A stretch of 64,000 nucleotides of DNA from Yoonia sp. GPGPB17 (GCF_037892195.1 NZ_JATACI010000002.1:3534001-3598000), one strand, 5' to 3'. Positions 29,625-42,704 are shown, counted from the stretch's first letter. A program made the numbers and translations. The notes: generated by a model not told the origin, from the sequence alone.

Positions 29625-30493
29625 GCAGCAACGATCAAAAAGATATTGATGAAGTCACAGGGACCGACACAACCGGCCACACTTGGGACGGAATCAAGGA
29701 ACTCAATAATCCTTTGCCGCGCTGGTGGCTCTGGTGCTTCTATCTCACCATCATCTGGGGTGTTGCCTATACCATTGCCTACCCCGCGTGGCCGTTGGTC
29801 AGTAGTGCCACCTCCGGGCTGCTGGGGTATTCGACCCGCGGTGAAGTTGCCCAGGATATTGCTCGGTTCGAAGAGGCCAACGCGGACATCTCTGCACAGC
29901 TGGCCTCGGCTGACTTGAATGCGTTGGCCGAGGATGAGGTGCTTGCACGCTTTGCGACGTCGGCAGGCGGCGCGGTGTTCCGCAACAATTGTTCACAATG
30001 CCATGGTTCTGGTGCTGCGGGTGCTGTTGGGTATCCCAATCTGCTGGACGATGACTGGCTTTGGGGCGGTGATTTCGAGAACATCGAATACACCGTTCGC
30101 CACGGTATTCGGAATGAAGAGGACTGGGACGCACGTTGGTCAGAGATGACAGCCTATGATGAGATATTCACGAACGAGGAAGTCGATCAGGTTGTTCATT
30201 ACGTGCGGCTGATTTCGAACCAAGAGCATGATCCGGCTTTGGCGGCAGGTGGTGAAGCGCTGTTCCTAGACAACTGCGCGGCCTGTCACGCGGACAATGG
30301 GACCGGCAGCCGCGACCTTGGCGCGCCAAACCTGACGGACGCAATTTGGCTTTATGGCGGTGATCTGGAAAGTCTAGAAGAGACCGTCCGTTACGCCCGC
30401 TTTGGTGTGATGCCCCCATGGGGCGAACGCCTGACGGAAGCCGAGATCAAAGCCGTCACTGCCTATGTGCACCAACTGGGCGGCGGCGAGTAA
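29621..30493 (+). CDS. ccoP: cbb3 oxidase diheme cytochrome c subunit III
   Basis: Diheme electron-entry subunit. A transmembrane helix lies near residues 37-55 (WWLWCFYLTIIWGVAYTIAY). The two heme-binding motifs are NCSQCHGSGA and NCAACHADNG. The C-terminal cytochrome domain ends in AEIKAVTAYVHQLGGGE. At 290 residues it has normal length and is intact. Last gene of the operon, followed by a terminator. Confidence 0.95.
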   Translation: MSSNDQKDIDEVTGTDTTGHTWDGIKELNNPLPRWWLWCFYLTIIWGVAYTIAYPAWPLVSSATSGLLGYSTRGEVAQDIARFEEANADISAQLASADLNALAEDEVLARFATSAGGAVFRNNCSQCHGSGAAGAVGYPNLLDDDWLWGGDFENIEYTVRHGIRNEEDWDARWSEMTAYDEIFTNEEVDQVVHYVRLISNQEHDPALAAGGEALFLDNCAACHADNGTGSRDLGAPNLTDAIWLYGGDLESLEETVRYARFGVMPPWGERLTEAEIKAVTAYVHQLGGGE

Positions 30494-30548
30494 GCATCAC
30501 CGACCTCGGATCGTCTGTTCGCGCATTGATTTGAGGTTAAGTGAAGGG

Positions 30549-30580
30549 AAGGGCGTCCGCCGCAGCGGGCGTCCTTTTCT
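30549..30580. terminator. Rho-independent terminator after ccoP
   Basis: A 12-base stem with two G-U pairs (AAGGGCGTCCGC / GCGGGCGTCCTT) and loop CGCA, followed by TTCT. It sits between ccoP and the convergent SH3 lipoprotein gene. Confidence 0.75.
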
Positions 30581-30616
30581 GTGTGATATGAACAGATGGC
30601 CTGCGGCGTGTAGGTC

Positions 30617-30904
30617 TTACTGCCCCGAAAGGTAGTCGGCAGAGACGTAGCCGGTGACTTGCGGTGCGTCAGCAAGTGAAACTTGGCACCACCGCTGACC
30701 AACTTCGGTGACGCAATCGCGCAGATTGAGTTCGGTGCCGTCAGGCAGGCCCATAATGATGTTAAAGCCAAGTCCGGGGCCTGATCGCAACTTCAGCAAT
30801 TGTTCTGGTCCGGTGCGTTCGACGACCGTGCGATTGCTGCCAACACTGCTGCAACCGGCAAAAATGATGAACGCACATATGACGAGAAGCGGAGTATGGT
30901 GCAT
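30617..30904 (-). CDS. SH3-domain lipoprotein
   Basis: A 95-residue predicted lipoprotein. The signal sequence ends in a lipobox (FAGC, Cys about residue 18). The mature part is a bacterial SH3-like domain: LLKLRSGPGLGFNIIMGLPDGTEL, here split as LKLRSGPGLGFN and LPDGTEL, with RWCQVSL and GYVSADYL. Such domains usually bind peptidoglycan or cell-wall peptides. Monocistronic and convergent with cco. Specific role unknown. Confidence 0.8.
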   Translation of the reverse strand: MHHTPLLVICAFIIFAGCSSVGSNRTVVERTGPEQLLKLRSGPGLGFNIIMGLPDGTELNLRDCVTEVGQRWCQVSLADAPQVTGYVSADYLSGQ

Positions 30905-30939
30905 TGTCTGACCTTTTCGAATGCGCTCAGAGAGTCGGA

Positions 30940-31440
30940 TTAAGCTTCTTGCGCGAGACGTGCTTCAAGCACATCAAACGGCACTCCCGGCTCATCCTTC
31001 GCGCCGCGGATGACCAGCGAGGTTTTCACCGAGGCCACGTTTTCAGCGCTGGTCAATTCTTCGGTCAGAAAACGCTGGAAGGTCCGCAGATCGGGGGCGA
31101 CGCATTTGAGGATAAAGTCCACTTCGCCATTGAGCATGTGGCATTCGCGGACGAGTGGCCAGCCCTGGCAAAGCGCCTCGAATGCGCTGAGGTCTGCTTC
31201 TGCCTGACTGACCAATCCGACCATGGCAAAGACCTGCACTTCGAACCCCAACTCGCGCGAATTGACGTCGGCATGATAACCTTGGATGAACCCTTGCTCC
31301 TCCAACGTGCGCACGCGGCGCAGGCAAGGCGGGGCAGAGATTCCCACGCGCTTTGCCAGTTCGACATTTGTCATACGGCCATCGGCCTGCAGTTCAGCCA
31401 GAATCATCCGGTCAATTTCGTCTAACTTGGTGCCTGGCAT
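30940..31440 (-). CDS. Lrp/AsnC-family transcriptional regulator
   Basis: DNA-binding regulator responsive to amino acids. The N-terminal helix-turn-helix is LDEIDRMILAELQADGRMTN with VELAKRVGISAPPCLRRV. The ligand-binding RAM domain follows (VQVFAMVGLVSQAEADL onward). Start at 31440 (MPGTKLDEID) gives the normal family N-terminus; an earlier in-frame ATG at 31515 would add 25 unrelated residues. It diverges from trxB and may control it or itself. The ligand cannot be told. Confidence 0.88.
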   Translation of the reverse strand: MPGTKLDEIDRMILAELQADGRMTNVELAKRVGISAPPCLRRVRTLEEQGFIQGYHADVNSRELGFEVQVFAMVGLVSQAEADLSAFEALCQGWPLVRECHMLNGEVDFILKCVAPDLRTFQRFLTEELTSAENVASVKTSLVIRGAKDEPGVPFDVLEARLAQEA

Positions 31441-31605
31441 CCATTGGTTCCCGATATTTTTGCAAATACTACGTTGATGTAGGTATAGGCGCAAGATTAT
31501 TTCAATATATAGCAAGAAAATAACCTGCTCAGGGTCGCGCTTGTTGGTCTTTTATCATCGCCTTTGCGGGGCTATATCGGGATCACCCAATCAAATGAGG
31601 CTGCC

Positions 31606-32574
31606 ATGACCGACACGCGACATATCAAAGTTCTGATCATCGGATCTGGCCCGGCGGGCTATACGGCAGGCGTCTACGCAGCCCGCGCGATGTTGGAGCC
31701 TGTGCTGATCCAAGGAATTGAACCGGGTGGCCAGTTGACCACGACGACCGAGGTTGAAAACTGGCCCGGTGATACGGAAGTACAAGGACCTGATCTGATG
31801 GTGCGGATGGAAGCGCACGCGCGCGCGATGGGCTGCGAGATTGTGGGCGATATCGTCACGTCGCTGGATCTGCAAAAGCGTCCGTTCACGGCGATCTGCG
31901 ATAGTGGTGCGGTTTATACTGCGGATGCTGTCATCCTTTGCACTGGTGCACGCGCAAAATGGCTGGGTCTGCCCTCGGAAGAGAAGTTCAAAGGCTTTGG
32001 GGTCAGCGCCTGTGCAACCTGTGATGGGTTCTTCTATCGTGGCCAAGAAATTGTCGTGGTTGGCGGTGGGAATACAGCCGTGGAAGAGGCGCTGTTCCTG
32101 ACAAATTTTGCCTCGAAGGTGACGCTGGTGCACCGCCGGGATGAGCTGCGGGCCGAAAAGATTCTGCAAAACCGTCTGTTCAACAACCCCAAGATCGAAA
32201 CGCTTTGGTTCCACGAGATTGATGAAGTCTACGGTGCTGACAGCCCGCTGGGTGTCGAAGGCGTGCGGGTCAAACATACCAAGACAGGTGAGTTGACCGA
32301 AATCGCCGCCAAAGGTGTTTTCATCGCCATCGGCCATGCACCGGCGAATGAGTTGATCAAGGATCAGTTGGAGACGCACAACGGCGGATACGTCAAGGTC
32401 GCCCCTGGCACGACGAAGACCGAAATTCCTGGGGTGTTTGCGGCCGGTGATCTGACAGACCATGTGTATCGTCAGGCCGTGACATCGGCTGGTATGGGGT
32501 GCATGGCTGCACTGGACGCGGAAAAATTCATTGCCGAAATGGAAGATACTGTGGCGGTCGCAGCGGCGGAGTAA
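31606..32574 (+). CDS. trxB: Thioredoxin-disulfide reductase
   Basis: FAD flavoenzyme that reduces thioredoxin with NADPH in the cytoplasm. Visible are the FAD site GSGPAGYTAG, the redox pair in SACATCDGF (CxxC), the NADPH site VVGGGNTAVEEA and the C-terminal FAD motif GVFAAGDLTD. The length of 322 residues is normal. The ATG at 31606 fits family N-termini (MTDTRHIKVLI). Directly abutted by the RES-domain gene. Confidence 0.95.
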   Translation: MTDTRHIKVLIIGSGPAGYTAGVYAARAMLEPVLIQGIEPGGQLTTTTEVENWPGDTEVQGPDLMVRMEAHARAMGCEIVGDIVTSLDLQKRPFTAICDSGAVYTADAVILCTGARAKWLGLPSEEKFKGFGVSACATCDGFFYRGQEIVVVGGGNTAVEEALFLTNFASKVTLVHRRDELRAEKILQNRLFNNPKIETLWFHEIDEVYGADSPLGVEGVRVKHTKTGELTEIAAKGVFIAIGHAPANELIKDQLETHNGGYVKVAPGTTKTEIPGVFAAGDLTDHVYRQAVTSAGMGCMAALDAEKFIAEMEDTVAVAAAE

Positions 32575-33072
32575 GTGTTCACCACGCTGAACACGACGCT
32601 TTATCGGATTGTTTTCGCGGAATTCGCAAACACTGTGCTTGAAGGCGCAATCCATCCTGAAGGCCGGTTTCATCATGCGGATCAGCCCGCGCTATATGCT
32701 TCGCCATCGCCTGATACGGCGGCGATCGCCATCCAGATATATCTCAAGCCGGATGACCCACCGCGCGTGCTGGTGCCGTTGTCGTTACGTAATGCGCGTA
32801 TGGTTGATTTGCGCGACATAGATACCTGTAAGGTTCTCGGCATTGATCCGGCATGGTCGACGGTGCCGTGGTCAGATGAGAGGGCGGCGGGTAGGCCAGC
32901 CACAAGTTGGCGAGCGTCGGATGCAGCACGTGCTGCGGGCGCTGATGGCATGCTCTACGCATCACGTCGTACACCTGATCGTTGGCATGTTGTTCTTTTC
33001 TCTTGGAACATCGGGAACGGGGCCGTTCTTGACATAGATGGAACACCGACCCGCTGGTCCCCAAAGCAATAG
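32575..33072 (+). CDS. RES-domain protein
   Basis: A 165-residue RES-fold protein. The family core is LYRIVFAEFANTVLEGA, then GRFHHADQPALYASPSPDTA and a terminal beta-rich part. RES proteins of RES-Xre toxin-antitoxin pairs break down NAD+. Here no Xre-type antitoxin is adjacent. The start is a GTG immediately after the trxB stop, with GGAG in the trxB end, so it is translated with trxB. Standalone RES proteins of this kind are known in alphaproteobacteria. Toxicity is uncertain. Confidence 0.7.
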   Translation: MFTTLNTTLYRIVFAEFANTVLEGAIHPEGRFHHADQPALYASPSPDTAAIAIQIYLKPDDPPRVLVPLSLRNARMVDLRDIDTCKVLGIDPAWSTVPWSDERAAGRPATSWRASDAARAAGADGMLYASRRTPDRWHVVLFSWNIGNGAVLDIDGTPTRWSPKQ

Positions 33073-33225
33073 GTTGCGGTCACGCAAATCAATGGCGATG
33101 CAGGCCGTGGTTCTGCATTTGCTGGCTGACAGGGACAGCAGACTTATTCCCCTTGCTTGCTGGACATTGCCGCCGTGACAGGGCTATGCCCGTGCTATCT
33201 GAAGTCAGTCATACTCGAGAAAAAA

Positions 33226-34932
<1,707 letters not shown>

Positions 34933-34935
<3 letters not shown>

Positions 34936-34956
34936 GGTGGATCAAGATCCACCTTA
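34933..34956. terminator. Hairpin at the end of sat-cysC
   Basis: Perfect 11-base inverted repeat TAAGGTGGATC / GATCCACCTTA around AA, beginning in the stop codon of the APS kinase gene. It lies between two convergent genes, so it may end both transcripts. There is no clear T-run, which lowers confidence. Confidence 0.55.
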
Positions 34957-34961
34957 CCTCC

Positions 34962-35186
34962 TCAATGTACCGTTACCGGTTCCATGTTGTTTTCGCGCGC
35001 AAGGTGGAACGCCAGCTTGCGATCCGCAACCAGCGCCAGTTGCTCGCCGTCGGCATTGTGCACCGAAAACAGTTCTTCCAGGTCACCAACCTTTGCGCGC
35101 ATTTCGTCAGGTAGATCGGTTGCAAGGATAGGCTTCACATAGACGATGCCTTGTCCGAATGTCGCGAAGTCGAATTTGGTGTCCAT
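34962..35186 (-). CDS. DUF1150 family protein
   Basis: A 74-residue acidic cytoplasmic protein matching the DUF1150 pattern (FGQGIVYVKPI, then LFSVHNADGEQLALV and RKLAFHLARENNMEPV). Function unknown. It follows hsp20 with a 3-base gap, a pairing widespread in alphaproteobacteria, so a role with the heat-shock chaperone is likely. Confidence 0.85.
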   Translation of the reverse strand: MDTKFDFATFGQGIVYVKPILATDLPDEMRAKVGDLEELFSVHNADGEQLALVADRKLAFHLARENNMEPVTVH

Positions 35187-35189
35187 AGC

Positions 35190-35603
35190 TTATCCTTTCT
35201 TGATGTTGATGGTTTGGACAATGCGCTCGGGTACGGCGCGGGTCAGGTCGACGTGCAGCAGGCCGTTCTCCATGACGGCTTCGCCCACATCAACACCGTC
35301 GGCAAGCACGAATGAACGCTGGAACTGGCGCGCTGCGATCCCGCGGTGCAGGAACACGCGGTCTTCGCTATCATCCGTTTGACGGCCGCGGATCACAAGG
35401 GCGCTATCTTCAACTGTGATTGCTAGATCCGCCTCGGCGAAACCGGCCACGGCGAGCGTAATCCGGTAGGAATTCTCAGATGTCTGTTCAATATTGTAGG
35501 GCGGGTAGCCCTCGTTCCCGCTTTTTGCGGTGCGTTCGACCAGCCGTTCAAGCTGTTCGAAACCCAAAAGGAACGGATGCGTTCCCAAAGCCAATTTTGT
35601 CAT
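35190..35603 (-). CDS. Hsp20 / small heat-shock protein
   Basis: Alpha-crystallin-type holdase of 137 residues. The core domain runs from YNIEQTSENSYRITLAVAGF to the G-x-L motif ENGLLHVDL. The C-terminal I-x-I-like segment QTINIKK is present. It prevents aggregation of unfolded proteins. First gene of the pair with DUF1150. Confidence 0.93.
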   Translation of the reverse strand: MTKLALGTHPFLLGFEQLERLVERTAKSGNEGYPPYNIEQTSENSYRITLAVAGFAEADLAITVEDSALVIRGRQTDDSEDRVFLHRGIAARQFQRSFVLADGVDVGEAVMENGLLHVDLTRAVPERIVQTINIKKG

Positions 35604-35762
35604 AAGACATGCCCTTTGCTTAAGCGACTGTCAGGTATTGGCCCCGACTGCGGCGACCATTGCCAAAAATATGGGGTGCCGGGATGTATTGATCAAGAGG
35701 AAGTATTAGCTTGTTAACGACTAAGCGGTGTAGATTACCGTAACACATTGCTTCTGGATCAC

Positions 35763-35987
35763 ATGTCGATGAACACATCTGCGAAAATGGAACAAAACGA
35801 AGTTCTTCGCGTCAAACTCGAAGTATTGCGGGTCGAACATCGCGATCTGGATGAAGCGATTGAGGCGCTCCATGAGCGTGGATCATCTGATATGCTGACA
35901 ATTAAACGGCTCAAGAAACAAAAACTGGCGTTGAAAGATCAGATAGCGCAGCTGGAAGACCGGATTTTACCCGATATTATCGCATGA
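35763..35987 (+). CDS. DUF465 / YdcH family protein
   Basis: A small (about 74 residues) helical protein with the DUF465 pattern: VLRVEHRDLDEAIEALHERG, then LTIKRLKKQKLALKDQIAQLE. The family forms antiparallel helical hairpins. Function unknown. ATGs at 35748, 35763 and 35769 are in frame; 35763 is a compromise. Confidence 0.8.
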   Translation: MSMNTSAKMEQNEVLRVKLEVLRVEHRDLDEAIEALHERGSSDMLTIKRLKKQKLALKDQIAQLEDRILPDIIA

Positions 35988-36050
35988 TAGCATTGCCGCG
36001 CGGCTGGCCTTGGCTATAGTGCCGCTTCCTTTGGAAAGTGGGACTGCATC

Positions 36051-36539
36051 ATGACCAAACCCCTTATCGGCATCATTATGGGCAGCCAATCGGACTGGTC
36101 GACCATGCGCGAGGCCGCTGATGTGCTGGATGAGTTAGGTGTCCCTTATGAGACCAAGATCGTATCGGCCCATCGCACGCCTGATCGGCTGTGGACGTAT
36201 GGTAAGACAGCCGTGGATCGCGGATTGCAGGTGATCATTGCGGGTGCAGGCGGGGCGGCACACCTGCCCGGCATGATGGCGTCGAAAACACGTCTCCCTG
36301 TCGTGGGTGTTCCTGTCCAAACCAACGCTTTGTCTGGTGTTGATAGCCTTTATTCGATCTTGCAAATGCCGCGTGGTTATCCTGTTGCTACGATGGCAAT
36401 TGGTGCCGCAGGCGCAAAAAATGCCGGGCTGATGGCTGCGGGTATCCTCGCACTGCAAGACCCAGCACTGGCTACGCGGCTTGATCAATGGCGCAGCGAT
36501 CTGAGCGCATCTATCCCCGATGAGCCGCATGATGAGTAA
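36051..36539 (+). CDS. purE: 5-(carboxyamino)imidazole ribonucleotide mutase
   Basis: Purine biosynthesis: converts N5-CAIR to CAIR. Signatures GSQSDWSTM and SAHRTPDRL are present, with the Ala/Gly-rich [17 protein letters not shown] loop. The length of 162 residues is normal. The 3' end overlaps purK, so the two form one operon. Confidence 0.95.
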   Translation: MTKPLIGIIMGSQSDWSTMREAADVLDELGVPYETKIVSAHRTPDRLWTYGKTAVDRGLQVIIAGAGGAAHLPGMMASKTRLPVVGVPVQTNALSGVDSLYSILQMPRGYPVATMAIGAAGAKNAGLMAAGILALQDPALATRLDQWRSDLSASIPDEPHDE

Positions 36540-37605
36540 CCCGCTTCCCGTTGGATCAACCATTGGCATCCTTGGTGGGGGGCAATTGGGGCGTATGTTG
36601 TCCGTGGCGGCAGCCCGACTTGGGTTGCGAACACATATCTTTGAACCGGGCGCGCTTGCTCCTGCAGGCGACGTGGCACATGCGGTGACCACGGCGCGTT
36701 ACGATGATCACGCCGCGCTGACGGGTTTTGGACAGTCTGTCGATGTGATCACCTATGAGTTCGAAAACATCCCGACCAGCGCGCTTGATCTGCTTGAAAC
36801 GCTGACACCCATTCATCCCGGCAGGCAGGCGCTTGCGACCAGTCAGGATCGGCTGACGGAGAAGGTCTTTCTGCAAGACCTTGGCCTGCAGACGGCCCCT
36901 TTTGCGGATGTCGCGACGGAGACCGATCTGGATGCGGCACTCGCGACGATTGGCACGCCTGCGATCTTGAAAACCCGCCGGTTCGGTTATGACGGCAAAG
37001 GGCAGGCGCGGATCATGTCACCGACCGATGCCGATCAGGCATTGGCTGATATGGCGAAGGCGCTTACGATTCTGGAAGGGTTTATCGACTTCACCCACGA
37101 GGTTTCCGTGATCGGCGCAAGGAATCCATCGGGGGATGTGGCCTGCTATGACCCGGGCGAAAATGTGCATGAGGCCGGGATACTGCGCACCACAACAGTG
37201 CCTGCGAAGCTGACGCCGGGCCAAAGGACGGATGCTGTTCTGATAGCGGCGCGCATCCTCAACGCGCTCGACTATGTTGGGGTCATGGGGGTGGAGCTTT
37301 TCGTGACGCGCAGCGGCCTGATCGTGAACGAAATCGCGCCGCGCGTGCATAACTCTGGCCATTGGACCCAGAATGGGTGTTCGATTTGCCAATTCGAACA
37401 GCATATCCGCGCAGTGGCGGGCTGGCCACTGGGCGCAGGGACGCGCCATTCAGATGTTGTGATGGAAAATCTGATTGGTGACGATATGGACCGTGTTCCC
37501 GAGCTGGCTAAAACCGATGCCGCGATCCACCTTTATGGCAAGGCCGAGATTAAGGCGGGGCGTAAAATGGGGCACGTCAACCGGGTCATGCGGTCTGCGT
37601 CCTAG
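36532..37605 (+). CDS. purK: 5-(carboxyamino)imidazole ribonucleotide synthase
   Basis: ATP-grasp enzyme carboxylating AIR to N5-CAIR, the substrate of PurE. Visible are [21 protein letters not shown] at the N-terminus (split: [13 protein letters not shown]), [12 protein letters not shown], and the metal-binding [14 protein letters not shown]. The ATG at 36532 overlaps purE by 8 bases and fits the family; 36520 is also in frame. Length about 357 residues, intact. Confidence 0.95.
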   Translation: MSNPLPVGSTIGILGGGQLGRMLSVAAARLGLRTHIFEPGALAPAGDVAHAVTTARYDDHAALTGFGQSVDVITYEFENIPTSALDLLETLTPIHPGRQALATSQDRLTEKVFLQDLGLQTAPFADVATETDLDAALATIGTPAILKTRRFGYDGKGQARIMSPTDADQALADMAKALTILEGFIDFTHEVSVIGARNPSGDVACYDPGENVHEAGILRTTTVPAKLTPGQRTDAVLIAARILNALDYVGVMGVELFVTRSGLIVNEIAPRVHNSGHWTQNGCSICQFEQHIRAVAGWPLGAGTRHSDVVMENLIGDDMDRVPELAKTDAAIHLYGKAEIKAGRKMGHVNRVMRSAS

Positions 37606-37628
37606 CTTTCGCGTCCGAGGCGGTTTGG

Positions 37629-38369
37629 TCAGTCGGTTCCGAAGATAATGCCGGTCAGGCTGAGGCTACGATCAAAGAAGCCATCATCCAGAAAGACCAG
37701 CACTTCTTCAATCACAAGCGGATTGTTCATCATAAAGGTATGTGTCACCGGCAACACAAGGTGGTCTTGCATCCCTTCCAACCGGGTCGATGCAACAGAA
37801 ACTTTACCATCATCCGGCCCCTCGATCAGCGCGGAATAAACGGGGTTCAGTGTGCGGTTGCCCGCGATGATCCCAATTTCATAAGGCAGATTATCAAGCC
37901 TGTTCGGCAGGCTGCTTTCTTCTGTTCCCAACTGAAGCCCGGCAGGCCCGTTGACCCATTGAAAGGGCTCAAAGTCGCCGAAGATATCGACCAGTTCTGA
38001 TCCACTGTTGGGTGGCCCCAGCATCACAACACGCCCCATGCGTTCCGGGCGGTTGTTTGTCAGCCAAGCGCGCACAAGGATACCGCCCATCGAATGGGTG
38101 ACAAAGTTGACGCGCCGGTCGCCACAAGCGGCGACATCCTCGGCCAGATGTTCTTCAACCAAGGTTTGAATGTCGGCAGTCGTGGACGGATAACCGCGAT
38201 TGATCACGAGATAGCCTTCGTCCTCCAGCACCAATTGAAGTGGGGTGAAAGAAATCTCGGTTCGGGCCAACCCGTGGAGCATGACTACACATTCCTGTGC
38301 CGCGGCAGCAGAGGAAGCAAAAATGGTAAAAGGGACGCCCACAGAAGTCGCATACCCACAAAGTAGCAT
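37629..38369 (-). CDS. Exported alpha/beta hydrolase (lipase-like)
   Basis: Predicted secreted or periplasmic esterase/lipase of about 246 residues. A short signal peptide ends near SSAAAAQE when started at 38369. The oxyanion region is [11 protein letters not shown] and the nucleophile elbow is THSMGG. The catalytic Asp is probably within EGPDDGKV and the His in VTHTFMM. The start at 38441 would overlap the upstream transporter. Substrate unknown. Confidence 0.75.
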   Translation of the reverse strand: MLLCGYATSVGVPFTIFASSAAAAQECVVMLHGLARTEISFTPLQLVLEDEGYLVINRGYPSTTADIQTLVEEHLAEDVAACGDRRVNFVTHSMGGILVRAWLTNNRPERMGRVVMLGPPNSGSELVDIFGDFEPFQWVNGPAGLQLGTEESSLPNRLDNLPYEIGIIAGNRTLNPVYSALIEGPDDGKVSVASTRLEGMQDHLVLPVTHTFMMNNPLVIEEVLVFLDDGFFDRSLSLTGIIFGTD

Positions 38370-38406
38370 CGACTTGCTCGTGCAAAACCCCCTGACATCA
38401 AGAAAC

Positions 38407-39243
38407 CTAACGTCGCGCCGCAAGCGAAACCGCGATTCCACCTAGGACAAGCCCGCCAGCGATGATCAATCGCAATGTCAGAGGCTCGCTCAGGAACAAG
38501 ACGCCCGCAGCCACAGCAATCACGGGAACGCTCAGTTGCGCAATACCGGCGACCGTGGTGGGCAAGGCGGGCAGGGCGCGATACCAAAGCGCATAGCCCA
38601 AGCCGGATGTGATAGCGCCCGCGATAACTGCTGTGACCACCCCGGGAACTGGCATTGTGCCGACACCGGCCCAAAGCATCGCGACGGCGACAAGCGGCAG
38701 ACACAGCAGGAAATTGCTGGCTGTGGCGCCCAAAGGGTCTGCCTCTGCCCGGCCCAGAAGGGTGTAGGCTGCCCAAGCCGCCCCAGCGATTGTCATCGCT
38801 ATAGATCCGCCCAAGGGCACCGCTGTTGTCCCGCTCGGCCAAAGCAAAACGCAAAGCCCGGTCAGGGCAATACCAGCGCCGGTCCAGCGCATGAGTGGGA
38901 TTTTGCCGCCTTCGATGACGGCCCACCCGAAGACAACAATCTGCAGAACGCCAAAGAGGATCAGCGCCCCAAGACCTGCGTCCAACGTGATATAGGCCCA
39001 GGAGAAGCCGATCATGTAAACGGCCAAAGCTGCCGCACCGGCAAATCGCTTGGTCGACAAAACCGCGGGGCGCGGGGCGCTTCGCATGAGCACCAGAATC
39101 CATAGCATCAATGCGCCCGCGCCGGTCCTTACCGTCGCAAAATCCATCGGGTCCATACCCTGCAACGCAACACCAATCCTGTTCAGGACCGAGTTGGCTG
39201 CAAAGGCACACATGATGAGTGCCACAAGCGCGAACAGCCTCAC
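38407..39243 (-). CDS. DMT/EamA-family transporter
   Basis: Inner-membrane protein of 278 residues with about ten hydrophobic helices in two repeats, each starting with a pattern like [14 protein letters not shown] or [15 protein letters not shown]. EamA proteins export metabolites or amino acids; the substrate is not predictable. Same strand as its neighbours, probably a short operon with the hydrolase. Intact. Confidence 0.85.
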   Translation of the reverse strand: MRLFALVALIMCAFAANSVLNRIGVALQGMDPMDFATVRTGAGALMLWILVLMRSAPRPAVLSTKRFAGAAALAVYMIGFSWAYITLDAGLGALILFGVLQIVVFGWAVIEGGKIPLMRWTGAGIALTGLCVLLWPSGTTAVPLGGSIAMTIAGAAWAAYTLLGRAEADPLGATASNFLLCLPLVAVAMLWAGVGTMPVPGVVTAVIAGAITSGLGYALWYRALPALPTTVAGIAQLSVPVIAVAAGVLFLSEPLTLRLIIAGGLVLGGIAVSLAARR

Positions 39244-39264
39244 AACAATCGTCCAATCACCGCT

Positions 39265-40116
39265 CTAGTCACGTGCGTAGGCCCATGAAATAAGTGCTGC
39301 TGGATCATCCCCGCCCATCTCCTTCGCAAGGGCGGATTTCTGTCTTTCCCCAGCTGCCGCAAGCATTGGCAAGGTCAAGCCGTAGGCCTGCACCACCCTT
39401 TGGAACACGTCATTGTCCTTATGAACGGCAGCGATGGTAAAGCCCACGGTCGTGTCATGTCCCAGGACTTTAGGGATTCTATTGGCAATCATGGGGACAC
39501 CTGCAGGTCCACCAGACAGAATAGTCATTGCGGTTTCAAGCGGAATGCCTGCACGTTTGGCCAAAGGCATCATATCGTCCAACCCGCTGAAATAGCATTG
39601 CAGCATGCTGTTGTTGATTGTTTTCATCGCAAGCCCGGTGCCAAGCGGACCGATATGAAAAATGCGCCCTGCAATGGCTGACAAGGTTTCTTTGGCGCGG
39701 GTCGCCGCCGTATCATCACCACCAATGAAGACGCCGCAAGCCCCGGCCGCGACAAGATCGGGCCCGCCTGAGATCGGGGCATCGACTGCTGTCGCAGCTT
39801 TGTCTTCAATGCGCGCGATCCGCTCTTGCAGGATCGTTGGCACAACCGTGCTGGTTTCGATGATCTGTTTACCAGACAGATCAAAGGCGAGACAGGCGTC
39901 CAACACATCCGCGACCGCGTTGTCATCCAGAAGACTGAGGATCAGCGTATCGCTCTGCGCGATCACCTTAGCCAGATCCGATACCATAGCGACGCCATCA
40001 ACCGCCCGCCCGCTGCGTGTCCAGCCCAGGACATGATGGCCTTGCGCCTGCATGCGTCGGGCAATCGCGCTGCCCATACGGCGTAATCCCAGGACGCCAA
40101 TACGCTCCATTCGCAT
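39265..40116 (-). CDS. NAD(P)-dependent beta-hydroxyacid dehydrogenase-like oxidoreductase
   Basis: 3-hydroxyisobutyrate dehydrogenase family, 283 residues. The substrate-binding motif DAPISGGP and the catalytic Lys segment GLAMKTINNSM are present. The N-terminal dinucleotide motif reads GVLGLRRMGSAIA, with Arg where a Gly is usual (GLGRMG), which may weaken cofactor binding or be a base error. Substrate unknown. Confidence 0.8.
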   Translation of the reverse strand: MRMERIGVLGLRRMGSAIARRMQAQGHHVLGWTRSGRAVDGVAMVSDLAKVIAQSDTLILSLLDDNAVADVLDACLAFDLSGKQIIETSTVVPTILQERIARIEDKAATAVDAPISGGPDLVAAGACGVFIGGDDTAATRAKETLSAIAGRIFHIGPLGTGLAMKTINNSMLQCYFSGLDDMMPLAKRAGIPLETAMTILSGGPAGVPMIANRIPKVLGHDTTVGFTIAAVHKDNDVFQRVVQAYGLTLPMLAAAGERQKSALAKEMGGDDPAALISWAYARD

Positions 40117-40189
40117 CTCTCCTTCTCAATGAATGCGAGTTGATACCGGAAAGATCAAAATGGAAAGTGCTACTGCACGTCCGGTCACA

Positions 40190-40829
40190 CTAGTTTGGCG
40201 GCAGCGCACGGTATCCCTTGGCAATCATTGCAATCCCGACCCCCAAAAGGCCAAGGCCGCTCAGGAAATCGACGTTCAACCAACGGGCTGCCGTGCGTCG
40301 CACAGCAGCCCGTGTCAACAACGCGTAGGCAAGGATCGAAATCGCATCCAGCACGATGAAGACCGCCCCATAGATCACCCCCTGCAATAGAACACTGTGT
40401 TGGGTCGAAATGAATGCGGGAAAGAGGGCTACGAAGAAGACGATGGCTTTGGGGTTTGTCACGCAGGCAAAGAAGCTCTACCCAGAAGGTGCTGGCGTCT
40501 GACCGTAGGGCAACGGCGCCGGTCGAGTGCGTCACTTGTCTGAAGCTCTGATGCGCCATGAAAAGGATAAAGCATCCTCCGGCAATCTGCAGAATGGGCA
40601 ATACCTGCTCAGACAGGCTGATGAGAAATGTCAAACCACCGACGGCCACCGCGATATGCACCATCGTGCCAAGCGCATCGCCAGCGACGGCGATATAGGC
40701 CGCCCGTGGGCCAAAGCGCAGGGCCTGTGCCGTCGCGAAAGCAACAGATGGTCCTGGAACCGCAACAAACATGAGGGTTGTCGTGAGAAATGCGAGAAAA
40801 AGGACCAGGTCCATATCATTAATCACCAT
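40190..40829 (-). CDS. LysE-family amino-acid exporter (frame break near 40480)
   Basis: Six-helix inner-membrane exporter of the LysE/RhtB family. The N-terminal signature is VPGPSVAFATAQALRFG with helices to about residue 110. The C-terminal half (VTNPKAIVFFVALFPAF and on) is in another frame, ending at 40190. Joining the frames near 40480 gives FWVESFFACVTNPKAI-like sequence and a normal length. Substrate may be an amino acid or homoserine lactone; this cannot be told from sequence. Confidence 0.8.
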
Positions 40830-40956
40830 GATGAGGTCAGGGAGATGCAGCCGGTGCTTTGGTCCCAGCGCTTAATTGTTCGCTATGCTAGCCTGTCGGA
40901 TCGGCTCTTTCAAACGGATCCAAGGGCAACGCCAGTGTTAGTGTGAGGCAAATGAA

Positions 40957-40984
40957 AAGGGCGGCTCCGTCAGGAGCCGCCCTT
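40957..40984. terminator. Rho-independent terminator after groEL
   Basis: A 12-base perfect stem AAGGGCGGCTCC / GGAGCCGCCCTT with a GTCA loop, followed on the minus strand by a TTTTCATTT tract. It is 28 bases after the groEL stop and ends the groESL transcript. Confidence 0.88.
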
Positions 40985-41003
40985 CATTGCTTCTCAGCAA
41001 TCA

Positions 41004-42674
<1,671 letters not shown>

Positions 42675-42704
42675 TTAGATAATAAGTGAGGGCGATGGAT
42701 CGGC

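Noticed and set aside
31591..32676. 361-codon frame antisense to trxB
   Set aside because: Composition and position are those of a shadow of trxB; there is no ribosome site or recognisable domain.
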